Source: Sepiola atlantica
Taxonomy: Eukaryota > Mollusca > Cephalopoda > Sepiida > Sepiolidae
DNA length: 64,000 nucleotides
Direction: 5' to 3'
NCBI GenBank assembly: GCA_963556195.1
Contig: OY744519.1
Span: forward strand, 106,649,000-106,712,999
Shown here: in pieces, positions 1-12,112 of the stretch
Numbering within the stretch: position 1 is the first letter of the stretch
Layout of the letters: every line of letters begins with the position of its first letter
Translations under genes and position numbers: made by a program
Notes under the pieces: generated by a model
The model's database searches: none
What the model was told of the DNA's origin: nothing
Seen by the model: only the letters and a program-made list of their open reading frames with translations

Positions 1-576
1 TTACGAAATCTCCATTCGTAATAGATTAGTTTGAATACTAAGATTGGCCTACTTTAGTAAAGAGAAGAATGTGAGTTTACCTCATTAAAACTTTCCGATA
101 ATAAATTCACAACGAAATTTGTAGATCAATCTGATGTAATATGTAAGAGTATTTGATTTTTATATTCATCTAAATGAATAAATGCGAAAGTCTTTTTATT
201 TATCACTCCTACATTACTATCAACACGGCTTACATTATAGTATTTGAAATAATATATAGAGATAACCGAAATCCTTAAACACATCTATTTGAATAGCTTA
301 TTTGCCTAACTATTTTAAAACAGTTTGTAATAACTTAAAGTTTGGTGCTATTAATTTGTCATTTTATTGTCTTATTTTTCTTATATATATATATATATAG
401 TCTCGGGAGTTTCTCAACCATTAAAACAAAAAACAAAAAGAAACCCTTAAGTCCCAAGTCGTTCAGTGGAAAATCACTCATGTAAGTCAATTTAGTTTTT
501 ACAGTTATTATATTAGTTTGCTTCTAACATTATTTAAGGGATCATCAGTTGTTTACCATGAAAAACTGTTTCGGGA

Positions 577-579
<3 letters not shown>

Positions 580-656
<77 letters not shown>
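580..656. repeat. (TA)n microsatellite
   Basis: Uninterrupted TA dinucleotide array of about 38 units. Nothing coding; about 150 bases upstream is another short TA run (near 384-398). Confidence 0.98.
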
Positions 657-659
<3 letters not shown>

Positions 660-1183
660 GTAGTTTTGTCGATATAAAGTGATTTAATAAAAAAATGATA
701 AATTATAAAAACATTTTTGGAAAGATTTGTTCATGAAATTTCAAGGGAGATAATTTAAATTAAACTAACATCACTGGCTAAAAAGAAAGATTTTATAGAG
801 AAGCGGATATGTTGACGGCTTGCTTATTCTCTCTCGCACACACCATCGCTCAGGAGAATTGATTTCTTTTTTTCTTTTTGTTTCTTTGCGGTCTTATTTA
901 AGTGATGAATACATTTAGATTAAAGTTACCAAAGTGTTAATCTTTATCTATTTATATGAATAAATGCCAAAATCGTCGTTTTATATTTACAATAAACTTA
1001 TAGATGGACTGTTTATTATTTCATTTTTTCTGTTGCAAAGCGATAGCAAGCTAGCAATGCCAGCTTGTAAAATATACTATGTTAAATATTATAAAAGTTG
1101 AAATGAAATTATTGATTATAATACGATGTCTCCAAAGAGATATGATGCATACAGAAATGAATATATACACACCGAAAAGTTGG

Positions 1184-1271
1184 ATATGTAGATAAGTTAT
1201 GTATTAAGTTACTTTTTTATGCTATAAACAATAGCATACAAAGTAACTTAATACATAACTTATCTACATAT
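1184..1271. repeat. Near-perfect hairpin, possible tiny MITE
   Basis: Left arm 1184-1223 and right arm 1233-1271 are reverse complements over about 39 bases, differing only by two extra or changed bases near the loop; the loop is 9 bases (1224-1232). Both ends can be read as a TA followed by TGTAGATAAG, so a very short Tc1/mariner-type MITE with a TA target duplication is possible. A pre-miRNA-like transcript or a snap-back repair product are alternatives. The hairpin is seen; the origin is inferred. Confidence 0.9.
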
Positions 1272-3379
1272 TCATTAAAGTAAGTAAATTTGTGTGAATC
1301 TTATAGGAGATACCACGTGGAGGTTGGCAACATTGTATCAGTCATATACACAGACATTTACTGAAGTAATTTGGTCATAATAATACAAATCAGCTTCTAG
1401 GGCGTATTAATTTCAACATTCGCTTGATGGACTACGTTAACCATTTTTGGGAATCGCAGAAAGCAGCCAGGTATTTTTCCGAGCACCGCCAATTTTCACT
1501 TGAAGATAAACGGCTCGTAGACTTCCGGCAGCCAAACCAACTTTTTTAATTAATTCTTAACTTCACTCAGACACTGTCCTAACTTTCTCCAACCTACACC
1601 CGATGGTGTTCGTGTTTGTTTACAAAAGAGCTTTGTTCTCCGTTCGTTTGACGTCCGTGCTGTTACAAAATACTATAGGTGTTATAAGAAAAGCTCCTAT
1701 AAAATCCCTTAATGAAAGTAATACCATGGAACGACTACATTCGAACTTGAAACACCAAGGGCGTCAGTCCGCGTCGTTATCCACGTAATCACCCTTACCT
1801 CCGCCGAGGTAATATTACGAAACCAACGATTCATTTAGTCAACGCAAAACAATAGCATCATAAAAAAGCAACGTTCTATTTACTGTCGAAAATAAATTTC
1901 CAATATCAAAAACATGTATAGGTATACTTAATATAGCCGTGACCCGTTGGGGCTCAACCACTTCAGCTATTTATTCTACTTTGATTCCAGTCGAAAATTG
2001 ATAAACTGTGACATCTTGAAATATATTCTTCTTGTATAAGTAAAATAATAACTCCCTATACTGTTATACTATCCTTATGGATAATATAAAACTATAAAGA
2101 TATTTATTATTTTGCTATATAATTTACATAGGTGTCAGTGGTTTACACACACGTATGTAAATTAGATGAGAATGCTGATAAAAGAGTGTTAGTCTTTCTC
2201 TAAAGAAAGAAATATAATAGAGTGGTTGAATCAAAATAGAGTAAGGAGAGGCGAGAAAAATACATAGATACCTAATTGATAGATTAGTGACTAGTTCAGT
2301 TAATTACAAATTACAGCTAATTAGAAGAATTAAAGCGTAGATTTTTCAGTACATTTTAGCTTGCATTTAGTGTGATTACCGTATATTGGAATGAGCCGTA
2401 GAGAAACGCACGTCGATTGACTCAGCTTTAGTATGATAATAGATCGGTACTGACAGGCAAATTTGTTTACACACTAATATACATATTGACTTACTGGCGT
2501 ACTTGAGCGAAAGCATAGATGCATAGTAACGTAAGAATTGATTTTTCTTCCCAGCAGGATGTCATCTCATCGGGCATTGTGCAATTAAGTGCGCACAGGT
2601 GTCTGTTTCGCTTTGCAAGCATGGTCACCAATGTGGCATTTGAACTGTTAATCTGCTCACGTCACTGTTTGAGTTTTATCATGCCTTGTCAGGTTACCAC
2701 CTGGTCTTGATAATAACGCCATATACAGTAGCAATATATATGGATGAGGACTTGTTGGTAAAACGAAATCACACACTGCTTGATTCCGTTCTTGCTTCTG
2801 TAACTTTCGGTGATTGATCAACCAAACTTTAAATAATACAAACCACTCACACTCTTTGCATTTACAACGCTCTCTTGGTTTATGATGTGATCTCTTCCCT
2901 CTGGTTAACTCTCCATGAAATATTTACTTTAAAAGCCATTCATCTTCAATGTTAGGTACATGACAATCCCAATGCATCTATCTGATAATTAACCTTCGTC
3001 TTCATACTCATATTGCCTATCCTCTCAGACGTTGAAGAAAAATTGAAATCCAGAAAGCGCGAACTACAATTTCTGATTCCAACTTTCTGGTTGATTTGAC
3101 GCCAATAGCTTGTCCATGTTTTACATTTACATAATAATAATGGAGTGTATTTCTTTGGTGGCGCAATTTGACCAGACTCCGTGTTCGGGTTTCCCAAAGG
3201 TCACACGAGGTTTTGAAACACTGAGATTAATTACAGCGTCAAGGGTTTCATTTTTACTTGCTGTGCTTATGAGATACATAACGGTTTCAACAATTATCAG
3301 TCGTTTCGCCTCACACATAGATTAGAACTGACATATTCTAACCGATACAAACATCTATATTTATATACGCACACACACG

Positions 3380-3381
<2 letters not shown>
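1272..3381. other. No recognised feature
   Basis: Mixed AT-rich sequence. Open frames of 60-80 codons on both strands overlap each other and show no domain, no codon bias and no recognisable product. I see no repeat structure here. Confidence 0.6.

Positions 3382-3411
<30 letters not shown>
3382..3411. repeat. (TA)n microsatellite
   Basis: Short TA array preceded by an ACAC-rich run (3370-3380). Confidence 0.95.
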
Positions 3412-3414
<3 letters not shown>

Positions 3415-5555
3415 TAAGTTTAAATATATTGATAACATGAACATAAACCCAATATTCTTTTCAAAAGTGCTCAGTACAAAGGAGAGCTTTTTTAAATAAA
3501 ATTATAGAAACATTAGAAACAGTCTACGCGAATCAACCAACGTTCCGACGTTAAGAAATTAAAATTGAAATTATCCAAAAGAAATCAGTCAAAACACAAT
3601 CTGCCAGCCGAAAATCAACCTTATTAAACATGTAATTTATTCTTTTCTACGATTTGACGGCCTCTTTCTCCTACGCCAACACATTGGCTGGGCTCATGTA
3701 AATTTAACTTACGCGCAACGTGTAATACCTTCTTATCTCTCCTCCTCTTTCCTCCCTTCCCCAACCTTTAATTGACCAGACAATACGCATACTTAGCTCT
3801 ACCGCAAGATATCCAAACCAACTTAAATTTTATGCAAAATCGTCTTCCAGACACAAGTAAACCCCCTGTCCACATACTATTCACCGTATATTAAATATTT
3901 ACATACACATATTATAGGGAACAGTTAGCAATAGTATGCAGTCATTCATTCACTTATTCCTCGCATTCATATAACTGGGTTTTAAAAAAAAGTATTTTGA
4001 ATTTAATTTATAACTATTTTTATTCTTATACCTACTAATAAAAAAATTAAAAAATAAATTTATAAAATAAATCTTAGTAAAATTAATATAAACGTAAATT
4101 CTAATAGTACCTCTACAGAACTCCATCGTGATAGACCACTTATGGAAATTAGCAAGAATGGAATTAATGAAAAATAATACACCAATAAGATTACAATCAG
4201 GTCCAATGAAAAAGCTATCCATTAGCAAGCCACACTGAGTAGTCTTATTAAGGCGAGGCATATCTGTACGTGGATCAAAAATTGACATAAATTTATATAT
4301 TCTTTTTTAAGTAAAATTAAATTCAATAGTTTTCCCAAAACATATCTCTTCAAGTATAAATGTAGAGGTTTCCAATCAACCTTTTATTGCAATAAGCTCA
4401 ATTTCCGCAAGTAAAAGAGCTTTACCATTTTTTTATCGTTCCAAAAATATCAGTCGCAAGCCAAGAACACATTTTACAACACTATTATTTTAATATATTT
4501 TGTGAGCTTACACGCGTTTCAGAGACATTAATGATCCATCTGTGATTAAAACAAGATAATAAAAAGCAAAAAAGTAAACAGTTTGTGAAACTATGTTGTT
4601 TACCATTCAAAATCGTTTTTCTAATCCTTTTTTCTTTTCAACCTATGGGAATATAGTGGTATTTTAATAAAAAAGATAGCTTTTTTCGTTATATTAATTC
4701 GCAAATGAACAAAAATATCTCGGATCTTTATACGTCTATTCACCCTGACTGGTATGCCTGTCTCCCAGACACCTTCTTGCACAATTAAATCTGTTAAATA
4801 AGATTTGTTTACGTCATTTGACGTCGGTTCCTGACCGAATTCGTCGCTCGGTTATTTCAACCCACTTTTCACTCACATTGCTTCTTAAAACAATAGCCAT
4901 TTTTTTTGTCGAATGTTTTTCGACTCAATGATGTCATGGACAAATAATGTTTTGGCTTCGGAATGTCAATCCCAAAAGATATTTTTCGCTTGTCTCTTTA
5001 TTTTAAATCCATCTACCGTTGTTTGGGGTAATAACAGTCGTCCCGCCTTAATAATATTACACTTTTAACATTTTTTCTTCGAAGTCTGATAACTAATTTT
5101 CGCATTTGTAATCAAACCAGGATTTGTTACACATGTTTGCTTTAAAGTTTCCAGAAGCGCAATCTTTTGATGTTCCAATGCACGTTTCTGTGAAGTAATC
5201 TATTGTGTAATATTTTTACTCCACGTGTGTCGGTTTATTTAACATTTTGTCTTCAAACATTTACCCGTTGGGTTCGCCTTAAATCCATTGGCGTAGTGTT
5301 TCACTATTTGATTTTGTGTTTTTTAGAAAGATTCAGAAATAGTCGCTAAAACAATCGTCATTATATACTCTGTAAATCCATATAAACTGCGGGGTTGCAT
5401 CCGAATAATTTCTATTATATGGGTTGATGTATGTGTGCGCTTTCTTGTAAAGCAGGCATACATCAATTTAGGATGAAAGATTTGGGTAATTGATGAATTA
5501 GCTTCTTAAGTTAACTGTCATTTATATTATCATCTGGTGGGACATATATTGATTG
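3412..5555. other. No recognised feature
   Basis: AT-rich, with many T- and A-runs. A 112-codon frame on the minus strand (3950-4288) is rich in F, I, N and K, as expected by chance at this composition; I do not call it a gene. Confidence 0.6.
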
Positions 5556-5559
5556 AGTT

Positions 5560-5845
5560 ATGTCGTGTGGCTTTAATGGCTAACAATTAGATTCATCCTA
5601 CAGTTCAACCCTTCCTCACCGTGGTAGAAGCGGTGACAACGTGATAGTGTCAAAGTGATGCCGTCTGGAACTCTAGTTTCTGGCAGGGCCGTCTGGAATA
5701 ACGTGACAATGCTACTTCTACACCATTCTTGTGTGGTGTTGATCAAACTTTCCCCGACTTCGCATGCAACCACTGAGCCTTGCTGCTCTAGGTGTCGGGA
5801 GTTAAAACCTGCAATCTTGCAGGTTAAAAAATACCAACAACAACA
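5560..5845 (-). repeat. GC-richer island, unidentified repeat
   Basis: This segment is clearly richer in G and C than its flanks. It ends in a small inverted repeat (CCTGCAATCTTGCAGG, 5808-5823) followed by an A-rich stretch with CAACAACAA. Overlapping frames of 60-66 codons occur on both strands, with no recognised domain. Abrupt composition edges and an A-rich end suggest an inserted retroelement fragment or SINE, but no tRNA-like promoter boxes are convincing. Function unknown. Confidence 0.4.
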
Positions 5846-6504
5846 CTAAGATATTCGTGTGTATATTTATTTTACTCTCGTATATATCATTCTAATAAGG
5901 AGCGATATCCCCTTAGTGCCCTGTGTCTTGTAACATAGATGTAATTAAATAGCTGGTAATTTTTTATACTGTAGTTGTTAGCTTTTTTTAAGAAAGTTTC
6001 TTGAAAGCAGATAATTGTGGGACAGTTTTGTGTTAGTACGAAGAGGAACTCGTTAATATTACTTTTTAAAGGGTGACAATAACATTGGATTATTTTTGGC
6101 TAATGATTGATTAATTTGGATTTTTGTTTTGGTTTAATATTTTGTTTTTAATGGATTTCAGCTTGATTTTTTTTGCATCGGGGGTTTCGTTTAACTATCG
6201 ATAAATCCTAGCCCTTCAAATATGTTTTGTATCAGGTGGGGTTTAATGTTTGTCATTTGTCGTCTTTTGTCGGATTTATATTTTCTTTTTGTTTGATTCC
6301 GTTCGGTTGTGTTTGCCTGGAGATTTTTCATTGAACCTTTGAGGGCAATATTATTTCAGCATGGGATGAATAGAGACTCTGGTTAGTATTTCATTTTTTT
6401 CATCCAGTTGCTTTTGCTTTTAGTTTTTTCAGTTTGGTTCTCACATGTTTGATAAAGTATGATAATTCTCTTGATTCATTTCTGAAGAGGTTTATATATA
6501 GTCA

Positions 6505-7423
6505 TAAAGAACATGTTCTACAAAACTATTAGTTCAGTCTACTTCAATCGCAACATAGGGGATTGGTTCAGAACAAGAGTTGGAGTCAGACAGGGCTGTT
6601 TGCTCTCTCCTACGCTCTTTTCAGAATCAGGTCTGACGCGCTAAAAGATCGCAAATGGACAGCCTGCATCGGAGGAAGGACGATTACGAACTTACGTTTT
6701 GCCGACAGCATCGATGGACTGGTCAACGTAGTGCAAAGTCTAAACATTACCTCAAAAGCCCCAGTATAGAAATCAACGTAGAGAAGATTAAAATGATGAC
6801 TCACAACATCATCGACATAAACAAGAACATAAACGTCAGTGGCGAGAAACTGGAAGCCGTCAATAGCTTCAAGTATCTTAGGATGGTTGTGACAAATAAT
6901 GGACTCTAGCCTGAAGTCCTTGCAAGGATTTCGCAGATAACAACAGTATTGGCCAAATTAACGCCCATATGGAATTACAGAAATATCACAGTCAGCTCAA
7001 AAATCCGACTGATGCGCTCCGTGGTCATCTCTGTATTTCTGTATGCATATCAATTGTTGACTTTAACTGCGGTACTAGAAAGAAGAATACACGCCACAGA
7101 GATTAGATGTTACCGAAAGATACTCAAAATCACATATAGGGACCACATTATTAATAAGGAAGTAAAAAACAGACTCATACAAGCATTCGGGCCAAATGAG
7201 GATCTACTAACAACTGTTTAAAAAAGGTAAGGAAAGTGGAACGGCCATGTCACACGTTCATCGGGTCTCGCAAATACAACCCTGCAGGAAACTGTACAGG
7301 GAGAAAGAAGGAGGGATAGACAAAGAAAGAGATGGGAATACAACAACTGAGAGTAGACAGTTTGGAGAAAGCTGCTTGCCAGGTCATCTTTGGCGCTCCA
7401 ACGGTCAGCCAGACCACGGGAGT
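6505..7423 (+). pseudogene. RTE-like LINE, 3' half of reverse transcriptase, broken
   Basis: Remnant of an APE-type non-LTR retrotransposon polymerase. Landmarks in order: the RT palm motif VRQGCLLSP (from about 6580), IGGRTITNLRFADS (about 6668-6712), NSFKYL (about 6865), SKIRLMRSVV..FLYAY (about 6998-7050), ETRIRCYRKIL-type segment, then GKWNGHVTRSSGLA (about 7234-7275) and a C-terminal ARSSLALQRSARPREL (to 7423). The catalytic F-A-D-D reads F-A-D-S at about 6704-6715, so the second aspartate is lost. At least one frameshift lies near 6600-6635, and in-frame stops occur at 6907, 7219, 7231 and near 7352. The endonuclease part is absent. The family resembles the invertebrate RTE-type proteins often annotated as craniofacial development protein 2-like; the clade name is from memory and less sure than the RT call. 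Confidence 0.85.
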
Positions 7424-7424
7424 T

Positions 7425-7507
<83 letters not shown>

Positions 7508-7508
7508 A
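7424..7508. repeat. (TGA)n tail of the LINE
   Basis: About 28 TGA units begin exactly where the LINE reading frame ends, so the first TGA is the stop codon. Short-repeat 3' tails in place of poly(A) are known for RTE-type LINEs. Other frames read as runs of Asp or Met and are not proteins. Confidence 0.9.
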
Positions 7509-7883
7509 TATTTTACGCCTTACGCTGTAACAAAATCAATTGTTAGAGTGCACATATAATCAGGCGTAAAGACTTGTTTTTAAAGCTTACTATGCGAAAT
7601 ATGGAGAAATATAAATACAAGATATAGCTTGGAATCGTGCGATGAAGCAGGTGTTTGTTTCCTTCTTCCGTAGAACATGAAAAATACTGGAACTATATTT
7701 TGTCTGCGAAACCGGGAAACATTATTTTTAATAACACTCCGTACATTTTTTCTAAGATTTTTCTCTCTTTTAATATGTGTTAATAGAACATTAAAAATAT
7801 AGTTTCGTGACTATGAAGATTATGAACATAGTTAATATGAAAAAGAAATTACAATATTCAAAATTGGCATCTTTCTGCTCGCT

Positions 7884-7920
7884 CTATCTCTCACTGTTTC
7901 TCTCTCTCTCTCTCTCTCTT
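7884..7920. repeat. (CT)n tract
   Basis: Pyrimidine-rich CT repeat; the matching purine-rich tract lies 160 bases downstream. Confidence 0.85.
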
Positions 7921-8080
7921 TATTTACCTATCCATCTATTTATCTTACTCTGTTTTCCTCCTTATCTAAGGGTTAGATAGCATTAATGTCTGTGTTGATA
8001 TTTCCATTTGTTTATAATGAAATATTCAAAGGTTTTTATTCTTTTCTTTTCTTATTACCTTCGGTTGTTTACATGCACAC

Positions 8081-8182
8081 ACAGAGAAAGAGAGAGGGGG
8101 GAAAGAGAGAGAAAGGGATAGGGGAAAGAGAGAGAGAGGGAAAGAGCGAGAAAGAGATAGGGAAAAAGAGAGAGAGAGAGGG
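8081..8182. repeat. (GA)n-rich purine tract
   Basis: Imperfect GA/GGGA repeat with almost no pyrimidines on the plus strand. Frames through it (R-E-K runs, or S-L runs on the other strand) are artefacts. Together with the CT tract at 7884-7920 it could pair as an inverted purine/pyrimidine hairpin. Confidence 0.9.
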
Positions 8183-8239
8183 GTGACAAAGAGAAAGTGG
8201 TAAATACCGTATTGAATAAGAGCGGGGGATCAATCAATA

Positions 8240-10197
8240 CAGTCAGAAAGAATGAAAGTTATAGACAGATAGTTAGTCCGAGAGGAATCAATTGATGAGT
8301 TATTTGCAAATTACAGCTAATTAGAAATAGAAGTTGTTGAAACATAACTCAATTCCAAAACTGACAACTATGTTAACATGTATTTTGTATGATAAAAATA
8401 TAAAGCGAAAAACGTTAGGGGAAAAAAACGTTGAGTATAATAATAGTTAGATATATTAGGAGTGTCTTCATCTTTATCACCATAGTGTCTACTTCCCGCT
8501 ATTATTTTTGTTAATCACTTGGTGTTCTAACACAAGTGAGTCATTACCAGTGGACACTCACTGGTAAAAACAGATTTATTCTTTTAAAACCTTCCTGTAG
8601 TTGGTCGTTATAACCTGATTATGTGAATTGGTTTCTGCACTCGAGGATTTTTAAAAATATTAATTCAATCTGTTTTTATCAGTGCGTTGTTTTGTAGTGT
8701 GCTAATCCCTCCATTAATTTCTCGTCTTTTTTAAGCTGTTTCAGAATTGTTCCTAATGATCCTATAATTCGCTTACTAAAACATCCATGTATTTGTGTTT
8801 TCTTCTGTCTTCGAAGACCTTCATTCTTGGAACTGTTGGGACGGCAAGTTTTTTTTAACTTCTTGTTGACTAATACCGTGCCTGATTTCCTAGCTTGGAT
8901 TAGTTTGTCCGTTTATACTTCCATGTCTCAGAGGATTGTATGATTTTTATTTTCCATGAATGGTTCCGAGTTGTGTCTGTTTTATTTGTCTGCATGCTCT
9001 AAATACAAACGCTTGCACAGTTTTAGTAGATCATCCCGACTCAATTATGCCTGCTTTTATATTCCCTTTTGGGATAGTTTGCTGCATTCGCTTATTATGT
9101 TTTACCGTTTCGCCTCTTTGTAAACAAAGTCTGCATATATTGTTTTCTTGGCTCTATATTAGTTTTTAATATAGTTAGTTCTGATTGCATTGTTTTGTGC
9201 GGCTATTAGTAGGCATTCTCTTTCTCTGTTCAAGTGACCTTTTTATGGGGATGTCTATTCGTTTCATTTTCTAGTCAATTTGCATGCTGCTTGAATGTAA
9301 GGGATTATATACTGTATTCAAACGATTCCTCACCTATTTTTATCTACTTTCCTGCGATATCGTTAACCTTATAGGATTCCATTCATTTTAGGGAAAGATT
9401 TTTGAATTTATCAATGCTTTTTACCTATACATTTTAATCACGTTACTCATCTCTCTTTTCATGTTACTCCTATCCTCTCTGACCTCCACTCCGTTCTTAT
9501 TTTATACATTCTCTCCTACTATCCCTTCTGACACTCTTTCTGTTTCCCCCTCTCTTAATTTATTAACGGTAATATAATCAATTTCTATACGTTCCATGTA
9601 GTCATCGTCCTTCTTCTCTATTCATTGAGTACGGCAGTGTGAAAAGTTTAGTAATAATATTTAACCCTTAGAAGCAGAGCAAGTAGAGAGAGACTTATTT
9701 GGGGTTTTGTCTTTTTACTTTAAAAAATAAAACTGACTTTGTAAACTCACTTGTCTTGTCTCTTGGCAGATACTTATTTGTCTAAATGAAGTGTGATTCT
9801 ATTTAGACCTAGGAAGCCATCACACCTAAGACATTACTTACTCCTTCAGAAGATATTAGTGCATTACCTCTTGCTTGAAAGGCTCCTACAATAAAAAGCG
9901 TAAGCTTCCCCTCTTTTCTCCTACATAAGACTAAGCTTGTGTCATACTTGCTGCTGTGAGAGGCTCGTAAATAAAGAATGTGTCTTTTCGGTACTTCGTT
10001 TCATGCCAAATGGGAAATTCCTGAAACATTCTGATTCAACGCTTTATTTCCTTAGAAGCCCGAGCCTTTTTTTCTGAAGTGGGTATGGTTTCGTTCGGTC
10101 TCAGGAGCCAATCATCTCAAACATTACCTTTAAAGAATAGGTTCGTGGCTGGTCGCATTTTCCTGACGTAACCACTTCAACTCGAGCTCATTTTCTG

Positions 10198-10199
<2 letters not shown>
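8240..10199. other. No recognised feature
   Basis: AT-rich, T-rich on the plus strand. No frame above 70 codons and no clear repeat copy. Confidence 0.6.

Positions 10200-10232
<33 letters not shown>
10200..10232. repeat. (TA)n microsatellite
   Basis: TA array of about 16 units. Confidence 0.97.
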
Positions 10233-10235
<3 letters not shown>

Positions 10236-10407
10236 CTACTATTGAACCTACTGCCACTATCTTCGCGACGGTGAACTTTGTCGTCATATATCTTCAACCT
10301 ATTAATTTAGCATTGAATATTTTCTGCATTTTCGTTTTTCGAATTTAAATAATATTTTATCTTTTCCACCTTCGACTGTTGTAATTCTCTTACAAATTTA
10401 TCTTTCT

Positions 10408-10470
10408 GTTTTCCTCTGATGATAAGAACTCCATTCTTTGAAATACCATGGTTTTAGGGAGAAAAAATAA
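10408..10470 (+). repeat. Fragment of MITE-like family (CTCTGATGATAAG motif)
   Basis: CTCTGATGATAAGAACTCC..CTTTGAAATACCATGG resembles the centre of the MITE at 61351-61738 (CTCTGACGAGAAG..CTTTGAAAAGCCATGG) and, inverted, the segment at 49425-49478. A dispersed family with three copies here. Confidence 0.6.
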
Positions 10471-10537
10471 TCTCTTAGGTTGAACAACTGAAGACGAAAT
10501 AGACTTTGTACTTTTGCAATTTTTATTCTCACCTTTA

Positions 10538-10539
<2 letters not shown>

Positions 10540-10622
<83 letters not shown>
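10540..10622. repeat. (TA)n microsatellite
   Basis: Uninterrupted TA array of about 41 units; it abuts the start of the repeat copy at 10623. Confidence 0.98.
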
Positions 10623-10626
<4 letters not shown>

Positions 10627-11090
10627 TCCAAGGACGAGTATACACCATAAGTATAATAAGTATAGCATTAGTTTAAAAGTCTAATCTTATTTTTCTTTAC
10701 TTAGAGGTACAATATTGTAAAGTTTACAATAAAAATGTGTCGACGTTATTCACACTATTATCTAGATTAAATATTTCATAATTCATAAGGCATCATGATA
10801 AGTTCGATAGTTTAGGGTTTTACCAAGCACCTATATATTATCGATAATCACGCGCGCACCAACTCTTTTTAAAGATCTATTACCTAATATAACTAAGAAT
10901 TTGATGTAGAGTAATTCTTTTATCAATTAATTTTTTTACCTAACTTATTTTAAGTGCTTTTTGGGGGTAGCGTGGCAAATTTAACATTTAAATTCTTAAA
11001 TGTTAAATTTACAAAAACTAATGTGCATATCGTCCTCATCATGTAACCGAGAATATATATTCTAAAATTCATTAGTTTAAGAGTTTATCT

Positions 11091-11092
<2 letters not shown>
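10623..11092 (+). repeat. Dispersed repeat family B, copy 1
   Basis: Aligns by eye with 20455-20930: shared blocks include TATTACCTAATATAACTA / TATTACTAAATATAACTA, a TAGAGTAATTCTTTT-like block and CCTAACTTATTTT. A perfect 15-bp inverted repeat (10977-10991 and 10996-11010, 4-base loop) lies in it. It sits between two (TA)n arrays. No coding capacity. Likely a non-autonomous transposon; class unresolved. Confidence 0.7.

Positions 11093-11162
<70 letters not shown>
11093..11162. repeat. (TA)n microsatellite
   Basis: TA array of about 34 units, flanking repeat copy B1 on its right. Confidence 0.98.
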
Positions 11163-11164
<2 letters not shown>

Positions 11165-11214
11165 TTTAATAATAAATATTTTATTATTATCTATAAACGT
11201 ATGCGTTTCATCCT

Positions 11215-11340
11215 TGCGGAATCATTAGTGTAGAGATAACCATTCAAGTTGGTCGAAGAGTTCGAATCCCGCAACGAGAGGTCTTTGTTTATAATTCCAA
11301 ATCTGACACTTTAACAGATTAGGCCGGCATAAATATACAT
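11215..11340 (+). repeat. tRNA-derived SINE head
   Basis: A tRNA-like region with an A-box-like TAGTGTAGAGATAACCATTC (11228-11247) and a B box GAGTTCGAATCCC (11258-11270). Spacing is shorter than in an intact tRNA and no acceptor-stem pairing is convincing, so this is a degenerate SINE promoter and not a tRNA gene. Confidence 0.6.
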
Positions 11341-11573
11341 ACGAAATCATGTGAAATGAACTTATTTATGTAAATAAGCGGACATTTTTATAAGCAGCAG
11401 TCAGAGAGTGCTCTACATAAAGGAACGTGTATTTATATGTATCATCTTCCCAAATATGATCTCAGATAAGGATCGTATTTTAAACTCTTCCTGATGAGAT
11501 CTCAGTTTTTAACAGCAATAACATCGACATGCCAGTGTCACAGATTTTTTACATGGCTGTATAAATTAAAAAA

Positions 11574-11576
<3 letters not shown>

Positions 11577-11633
<57 letters not shown>
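11577..11633. repeat. (TA)n microsatellite
   Basis: TA array of about 28 units. Confidence 0.98.
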
Positions 11634-11634
<1 letters not shown>

Positions 11635-12022
11635 CTTTATGTGTCAGATTATGTAATTATACAGCCGTTTCATCATGAGAAAAATATACTAACCGATATA
11701 CTAAATTGTGCAGTTAAAAAAGAATCTTTGGGAATAAAAAGATTTGACATGCGCACTCTCAAAAATGATTAAAAAACAATAGAGAAAAATGTAAACACAT
11801 GAGACTTTTTTCCAGCTGCTATGTTCGTCTACCAAATGTTGAACCTTTTGTTCCTTGACACTGTTTTCTGACCTGTTGGAATCGCAAATAATGTATCTAT
11901 GTTCTAGAAACACCTTATTGGATAATTCAAAAGGCTTTACTAATATTTTGGGAACTAAAATTAAAAAGCTAATCGTATGAAAGTCCGTATTGGTTTCAAT
12001 TTGACTATACAACCAAACCATA

Positions 12023-12023
<1 letters not shown>

Positions 12024-12095
<72 letters not shown>

Positions 12096-12112
12096 AGAGC
12101 GAGAGAGAGATT
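12024..12112. repeat. (TA)n plus (GA)n compound microsatellite
   Basis: TA array to 12093, then a short GAGAGCGAGAGAGAGA tract. Confidence 0.97.

Noticed and set aside
7247..7546. Poly-Asp or poly-Met protein
   Set aside because: Translation of the (TGA)n tail of the RTE-like LINE in other frames.
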